Assembly (NCBI GenBank): GCA_004352715.1
Contig: SCFE01000078.1
Span: 1,096,659 to 1,160,658 of the forward strand
Reading direction: 5' to 3'
From: Hofstenia miamia
Lineage: Eukaryota > Xenacoelomorpha > Acoela
Length of the DNA stretch: 64,000 nucleotides
Below the pieces are notes generated by a model that worked only from the letters and a program-made list of their open reading frames with translations, searched no databases and was not told the DNA's origin. Every line of letters starts with the position of its first letter. Within the stretch, counting starts at the first letter, position 1. Shown here piece by piece: positions 57,881 to 64,000 of this stretch. A program made the translations under genes and the position numbers.

Positions 57881-58736
57881 TATATGATTTGTATCTCTAA
57901 AGTCACTCTGAGCAGCATATGACTGGATATTATTAAGATAAAAATTAAACTGTAGCGTCAAATTTTGAAATATTTATTAAGAATTTTAAATGTCTTTGTA
58001 GGCTTGGAGAGAATTGTTTGAACGTGTCGAGTATATGATTTGTATCTCTAAAGTCACTCTGAGCAGCATATGACTGGATATTATTAAGATAAAAATTAAA
58101 CTGTAGCGTCAAATTTTGAAATATTTATTAAGAATTTTAAATGTCTTTGTAGGCTTGGAGAGAATTGTTTGAACGTGTCGAGTATATGATTTGTATCTCT
58201 AAAGTCACTCTGAGCAGCATATGACTGGATATTATTAAGATAAAAATTAAACTGTAGCGTCAAATTTTGAAATATTTATTAAGAATTTTAAATGTCTTTG
58301 TAGGCTTGGAGAGAATTGTTTGAACGTGTCGAGTATATGATTTGTATCTCTAAAGTCACTCTGAGCAGCATATGACTGGATATTATTAAGATAAAAATTA
58401 AACTGTAGCGTCAAATTTTGAAATATTTATTAAGAATTTTAAATGTCTTTGTAGGCTTGGAGAGAATTGTTTGAACGTGTCGAGTATATGATTTGTATCT
58501 CTAAAGTCACTCTGAGCAGCATATGACTGGATATTATTAAGATAAAAATTAAACTGTAGCGTCAAATTTTGAAATATTTATTAAGAATTTTAAATGTCTT
58601 TGTAGGCTTGGAGAGAATTGTTTGAACGTGTCGAGTATATGATTTGTATCTCTAAAGTCACTCTGAGCAGCATATGACTGGATATTATTAAGATAAAAAT
58701 TAAACTGTAGCGTCAAATTTTGAAATATTTATTAAG
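57831..58736. repeat. tandem array, six copies of a 151-bp unit
   Basis: Units start at 57831, 57982, 58133, 58284, 58435 and 58586 and end at 58736. By eye all six are identical, so the expansion is very recent or the copies are being homogenised. Each unit starts AATTTTAAATGTCTTTGTAG and ends ATATTTATTAAG. No unit has an open frame of note. The 906-bp span is exactly 6 x 151. Confidence 0.97.
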
Positions 58737-60762
58737 AAAATTAAGCTTATAGAGAAGAAAACATATTTTCAAACTTTAGATTCGTATAGGACCCAAGACG
58801 ATACATATCTAAATATATATGATAGGCTCAAATTTCTTCTCTTTCTTATGAGATCTGATTTGAATTACAAAATTGTAATCCAATCAAACGATTATCACTA
58901 CTTCCGATTACAAAAATACGCTCAATTGGAACAAGTAATAACCCCCTAAGTACATCGACCAACAAAATTTGTGGTTTTTTTTTCAAAATGCTTTTGTTAA
59001 ATTGGGAGTACGTTCTTTCATTAGCTTCTGTCAATTGCATCTTTGGTTAAATCAGTTTTTATTTAAACTAATTGTAGTTCTTTTTAAGCAATAATGATTG
59101 CTTTTTACTTTAAAATTAACTGCACTATTTAAGGAAAATTCATGATCTTAATAAAGAAAACTTATTCATGTAAATTTTGGTAGCAACTAGAGTTATGCGC
59201 TATCGAAAAGTCACTGGTTTCAGTCCAATGTAGTCCAATTGGATTTGCTGCTAGTGCTGTCCCTCTACTAGTTCCATTAAATATTCTGACCCAATTGCTC
59301 TATCTGGTCCCATGTCTTATCATTTTTCACTCAAACTAGCAAAAATTATTAATAATCCCAATTTTTCAAAACATGGTGGATCCTAGGTTTCAATCCCACG
59401 AGACAGGAATTCTCGCAAAACCGTACCACCAACTCCTTAATTTTTTAAAAAAATATTGTTTTATATATTCTTAGATATTTCTGCCAAGTTGAGAACCTCA
59501 TTATTTAAATTTAATATTTTTTGCACATGCAAGTCAGGTATATACGATTTATAAGTGATATAGAAAAAAAATATTTTTAGTAATATGATCTCTCCTGATA
59601 CTATTATTGACTAAGTTTTAAAATTTTGCAAATATTAGACTTAGTATGAAAGACGTTGAACATTTGTGAAAGCAAAATTTTGGGGCTAATTTAAAATAAA
59701 AGCATATGCTAATAAAAGAAATAATCTTTAATTCTAATATTGAATCAGAGGATATTTTCATAATGAAGCGAGTCTAGAAAATATGAAAATGCAACCCCTG
59801 TCAGAAACCGTATTATAGCCAACCAGAACCAATGCTTAAAATAAAATGTGATATTGCTCAATTGAAAAAAATACATTGTATGGAAGCAATTGTTTTGTTA
59901 TAGGCAGAATCATTTATAAAATGAAACACGCTGTATAGAAAAGCATTACCATTTCCAATAATTTATTGAATTTAAGAAATGTGTTCTCTAATAAATTTTA
60001 AGTGTTTTTTTATTAATTATCCCACGTTGGATAAAGTTCGACCTTGAGAAGTTATTAAATTTTATTGAATTCCTCGGATTTATATTTTATTTAAAATTGA
60101 GATGATAAAGAACCAATGAATGGACAGAGATAAATTTAGTTTGGAATTTTAATGTAAATCTAGAAGAACGGAATTACTTTCACATTTCAAAATGTATGAT
60201 TTCTTTTGAAAATTATGAATTCTTTTCATTTCACGTCCGTGTAAGGGAAGCATTAGTCATGCAGAAAGCAATGAGGCAGAACATTTTTAAGGCAGAGCCA
60301 TTAGTCTTAACATAGAAATGCTACTTTTCAATTTATGTCGTAGTCGTCTAGTTAACAATAGAAAAATTTAGCTATAGCGTACCATTGATTAATTAACAAG
60401 GAATAATCTGTAAACAATCTAGGCTAGCAACGCTATCATTTTGTTATAGCACGTTTACTTGTGACAACACCCCCAAATCTATATGAGTGAGAAAATGGCT
60501 TAATCACCTACTGTACAATAAACTTAGATTTACTTTGTTCATGAAAATATAAGATTTTTCGAAGATAAATAAGAAATTTAATTAAGAAATTTCCTCCAAT
60601 ACAAGGTGAAAAATATTTCAAACTATATTTTCAGTAATAAAACATAATGAGAAATTATCAGACTTATCTAATTTTGACAAATGGTGTAAAGATTTATAAG
60701 ACTTACCTCTATGGTATTAAATTAACCAGTTTATATTTACCATGTACTATATTATTAAACTA
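58737..60762. other. AT-rich spacer, no recognised gene
   Basis: A short open frame on the minus strand (58846-59040) lacks a recognisable motif. No repeat family member was identified. Confidence 0.4.
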
Positions 60763-61149
60763 CAGGGTGCCCCACAAAAAAATAACAGATATTCGATATG
60801 CTGATTTCATTCAGCCAGATGAATGGCCTGCTAAGAGTCCAGACCTAAACGTCATGGACTACATTATTTGGAGTGTTTTATTATGAAAAATTAAAGCCTT
60901 AAGGCATGAAATTAAAACAATTACTGACCTCAAAACGTTAGTTACAGAAGCCTGGAATGCAATCCCTTAAGAGCAAATACAAACAGCTACAGCAGCCTGG
61001 ATTCCCAGATTGCAGAGATGTATTGACAGAGAAAGTGGCCATTTTGAACATTTGTAAAGTATATATTTTAGTTATTTTGTTTTGCCGTCATTTGTATTCT
61101 GTTACAACCCATGTTTAAAAAATCCTTTGGTTTTTTGTGGGTCACCCTG
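60763..61149 (+). mobile_element. 387-bp mariner/Tc1-type deletion derivative with intact ends
   Basis: CAGGGTGCCCCACAAAAAA at the left and, on the minus strand, CAGGGTGACCCACAAAAAA at the right form 19-bp inverted repeats with one mismatch. TA lies outside both ends (60761-60762 and 61150-61151). This is the target duplication of the IS630/Tc1/mariner superfamily. Only the end of the transposase gene remains between the repeats. Confidence 0.9.
60815..61060 (+). pseudogene. C-terminal fragment of a mariner/Tc1-type transposase
   Basis: The frame reads WPAKSPDLNVMDYIIWSVLL, then a stop, then KIKALRHEIKTITDLKTLV, AWNAIP, a stop, and PRLQRCIDRESGHFEHL before the final stop. WP-x-x-SPDLN followed by MDY marks the third catalytic residue region, with Asp rather than Glu. 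The tail with an RCI-x-x-x-GGHFEHL-like ending is common in the group. Everything upstream, including the first two catalytic aspartates, has been deleted. Confidence 0.8.
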
Positions 61150-61151
61150 TA

Positions 61152-64000
61152 TTTGCAAAGTCAGCTGGGCATTCACAAGAGTGAGTGCGCACATTTTCAG
61201 TCATTGTGAGGCATTGTTCCGAATATTCGCTGCCCCGGAGACCCTGATGACCAATTAAATTTAACAAATGAGACTATATGTATTTATTTCTTATAGCACC
61301 GGCTTTCACTTTTCGATTTAATTTATATTTTGATGCTAATCATTATCAAACAAATTTGAAGCTTGCATATTTTAGCTTTCTAGGTATTGTAAAGAGGAAG
61401 GGTGCCAGATTTACGAATTTCAATCTAGACCAATTTGTATTTGCATTGAGATAACATGACTCATGTATCAGGTTTATAAATAATACAGAATGCTGGATAT
61501 CTAGTATAATTAAGCTAATTAAGGAATTAAATAAAAAAAAATAAATTATTAGTTATATTTTTGAAATTAGGATTCACTTTGTGTAAGATTTAATCAGAGA
61601 AAACATTAATGAATGTGACTTAATTATCCGAATTCCCCAATTCATATATTTTTAATGATTCACATTAAACGCAGGTAGCCTTTTATTTTAATGGAATTGT
61701 TAATTTTAATAACATTTCTTTTCTTTGAATGGGCGTTCGCAATCTTACTCCGTTTGAAAGTTTTTTCTCAGACTTACATTATTCATGAGTTTAGAAATTT
61801 ATTTTCCATATTAGAGAAGCTAGAGCTACATGTAATGTTTTGGCAACTCAATTATAATGATATATAAATAAATTCACATTTCAATTAATAAATATCTGCT
61901 ATATTGAAAAATGGAATTTGATAGTCTTGCTAAAGCTTTAAATATACTGGAACATATGAAGCCAAAATGCATCAAAACAAATACAAAATTTTATGCTTAA
62001 GCAAAAAATTGTTCAGAAAGAAGGATTCATAAAATTCATAAAATTCACGACAATTTCCTTTGCTCGTCAGCTAAATCTAGTGAAATTGTATAGAAGATTC
62101 TTAAAGTCATTAATTGGGGGAATTGAAAACACGAAAACAAAATCAGAAGTCATAGATTGCATATAGGAATCACAGGATTATGATTCGCAAAGGATAATGA
62201 CAAATAGATAACTTATTTGTCATTTTTGTTAGCAGGACTATTTGAGTTTTCTCAGTGCTGACAAGTCGAGTGATCGTTAATTTGGTGAAGACCTACAGAA
62301 ACTGTCAAAATGTTGCAGACCCCTGAAGATTCTACTTACCTTCTTAGCAAGATTTTTGTATGTGACAAGAGTTCCATTATTAAGCACATACAAACATTTG
62401 GAGCTAACATACTTGCTAACATACTGAATTTGGACCACTTCCCTTATTTTGGACATATCGATATGAAATTTGCTTTACCAAAAACATTTCCTAATTTGTT
62501 TTACCTTACTAAACCTATATTGGCAATTTTTGAAATTTACAATTAAAAACGATAAATTGAAAAAACCTGATTCAAATAAAGTAGAGAATAAAAAACTAAT
62601 GTAAAATTATTAATATAAAAAATAGAAAACCTTTGTTTTAAGCTCAACATTGAATTTGGTCGGGCTACTCTTGAGCTAAAATTTTCGGCCAGTGTCCATC
62701 TCAGAAACCTCAAGTTTTCTATATCAAACTCTCTGAGAACGACTTTTTTAAACTAATAAAGTTGTGCCTAACCCTATTTACCACATGGTGGTTTGAAAAT
62801 TCCGGTATGTCTGTGCTTTCCTGGCTTTTACTTTTATAGAATCAAAATGTTCATTATTCCATGTTTTTCCATAACACTAATGTTTTTTAGGATTTATGTC
62901 ATTTCCCTAATAATATGTTATACTATTGCATTATTTTTTTCTTGAAAAATACATTAGTGTGTTCCTGTTGAAATTTGGCAATTGAGAAATTATGCTTTTT
63001 CAAACTATTAGTAATGTCTAACTAAATACATATCCACAATATGAAATGAAACTCTTTATATCACTGGTTTTTGTACAACCTAAAATATACAAATAAACAA
63101 CAAAGCGGATCAAAAGTAAAATAAGCAAATTTCCCAGCTTATTTCGAAATTTCAAAAAACTTTAAACACAAAGAATGTTTCAATGTTTGCGGTGAAGGTA
63201 TAATATTATATATTGGTAAAATGCAAGTTAAAATATCTTACTTAGGTCAAGCTAACCTGTTTCAAATCTAGATTAGAGAAAGGCAGAATGTCAATTAATA
63301 AAAAGGTGCTTTCTTAATTATCAGGAGAAAGCAAAAGACTTTAAATATACTGTGCAAATTGTTTAAATTTTGCATAATCATTGCTATGGGCTAAAAATTC
63401 AAACAGTCAGTTTTGACATTTTCCCAAAAACCTAATTACGGAAGTTTTGAGACGTCAATTGGTTTACAATATTTGTTTATTAAAAACAACAACAAATAAC
63501 ACACTCAAATTTCATTTTGCTCATGGTTAACCATAGTTACAATAAAAATGCCGATTTGCGCAACTTATAATTTTTAACAGAAAAGTAGCTATTATTTTAA
63601 TTTTGAGTTATTTTAATAGGATTACTTGAGTAAAGTTAAGCTATTCAATACTGGTCATAGAGTTCCCATACATCTAGTGCATTTTCAGTCTTGAAAGTTA
63701 TCTATCAACACCATCTTCAGTAGATTTTGTTTCTCCATCGCTCACTAAATGTAGTACCTTTTTTTTCTACTTGACATCCTCATCCATTTAAACATTATCG
63801 CTTTTTTCTTAATAATAAGAGTCGAAATACAGTATTTACTTGTATTGCAAAGCATTATATTCTTCCCTAATTTTTTGACATATTGTTATTCGTAATATAT
63901 TTAAATTTAATAAGAGTAAGTCAAAAAGTTACATTCAGTTCATTAAAAATTCTCCCAGTTTATAATAATTTGAAAGAAACATCATAGCTATTGAATAAAT
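61152..64000. other. AT-rich DNA, no recognised feature
   Basis: About 2.8 kb without a convincing open frame, RNA gene, repeat family member or transposon end. A 78-codon plus-strand frame at 62310-62546 has no motif. Confidence 0.4.

Noticed and set aside
57831-58736. Regular repeat array that might suggest CRISPR
   Set aside because: The 151-bp units are identical throughout with no unique spacers, and the context is eukaryotic.

Overview
The window reads as an AT-rich invertebrate animal genome segment, built mostly from decayed transposable elements with very little host coding sequence. The eukaryotic calls rest on CR1-type and R4/Dong-like non-LTR retrotransposons, a Penelope-like element, hAT, piggyBac and mariner elements, spliced-gene structure and long AT-rich spacers; there are no operons and no prokaryotic signals. 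The species cannot be fixed from the sequence. A hydrozoan, an arthropod or another AT-rich invertebrate would all fit. It is a draft assembly: there are two gaps of exactly 1000 N (1182-2181, 21880-22879), five smaller gaps and four single n, and several of these joins are flanked by duplicated sequence.

Layout. 0.6-1.2 kb: 3' end of a non-LTR retrotransposon, duplicated across a gap. 2.2-2.7 kb: probable exon of an SLC35G/EamA-type membrane transporter (minus), one of only two host-gene candidates. 3.5-4.7 kb: piggyBac-like repeat with a second copy at 56.2-56.7 kb. 5.7-6.6 kb: decayed hAT transposase (plus). 6.9-8.1 kb: hAT-like element with GATCCG words near both ends. 8.8-13.5 kb: inverted-repeat element, a second partial copy of it, a duplicated block and two copies of a non-coding dispersed repeat. 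14.8-15.9 kb: TTCACACAG repeats and gaps. 16.7-17.6 kb: an intact 314-residue intronless open reading frame (minus) of unknown family. 18.2-21.2 kb: piggyBac remnant, partly present twice. 24.7-25.6 kb: R4/Dong-like reverse transcriptase relic. 26.3-27.3 kb: deleted mariner. 28-46 kb: mostly unassigned AT-rich DNA, with several short hAT-type miniature elements, two of them with 8-bp target duplications. 46.8-50.7 kb: nearly full-length CR1-type retrotransposon (minus). 51.0-52.3 kb: Penelope-like remnant with a candidate hammerhead ribozyme. 54-58.7 kb: further copies of the dispersed repeat, the last followed by six identical 151-bp tandem units. 60.8-61.1 kb: 387-bp mariner-type deletion derivative with terminal repeats and TA duplication.

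The protein-coding mobile elements are all interrupted by stops, frameshifts or deletions, so none looks autonomous as assembled. The most useful leads are the hammerhead-like motif in the Penelope remnant, the six-copy non-coding repeat family and its recent tandem expansion, the many GC-rich short-word clusters that appear to be hAT subterminal repeats, and the orphan single-exon gene. No tRNA, rRNA or CRISPR array was recognised.
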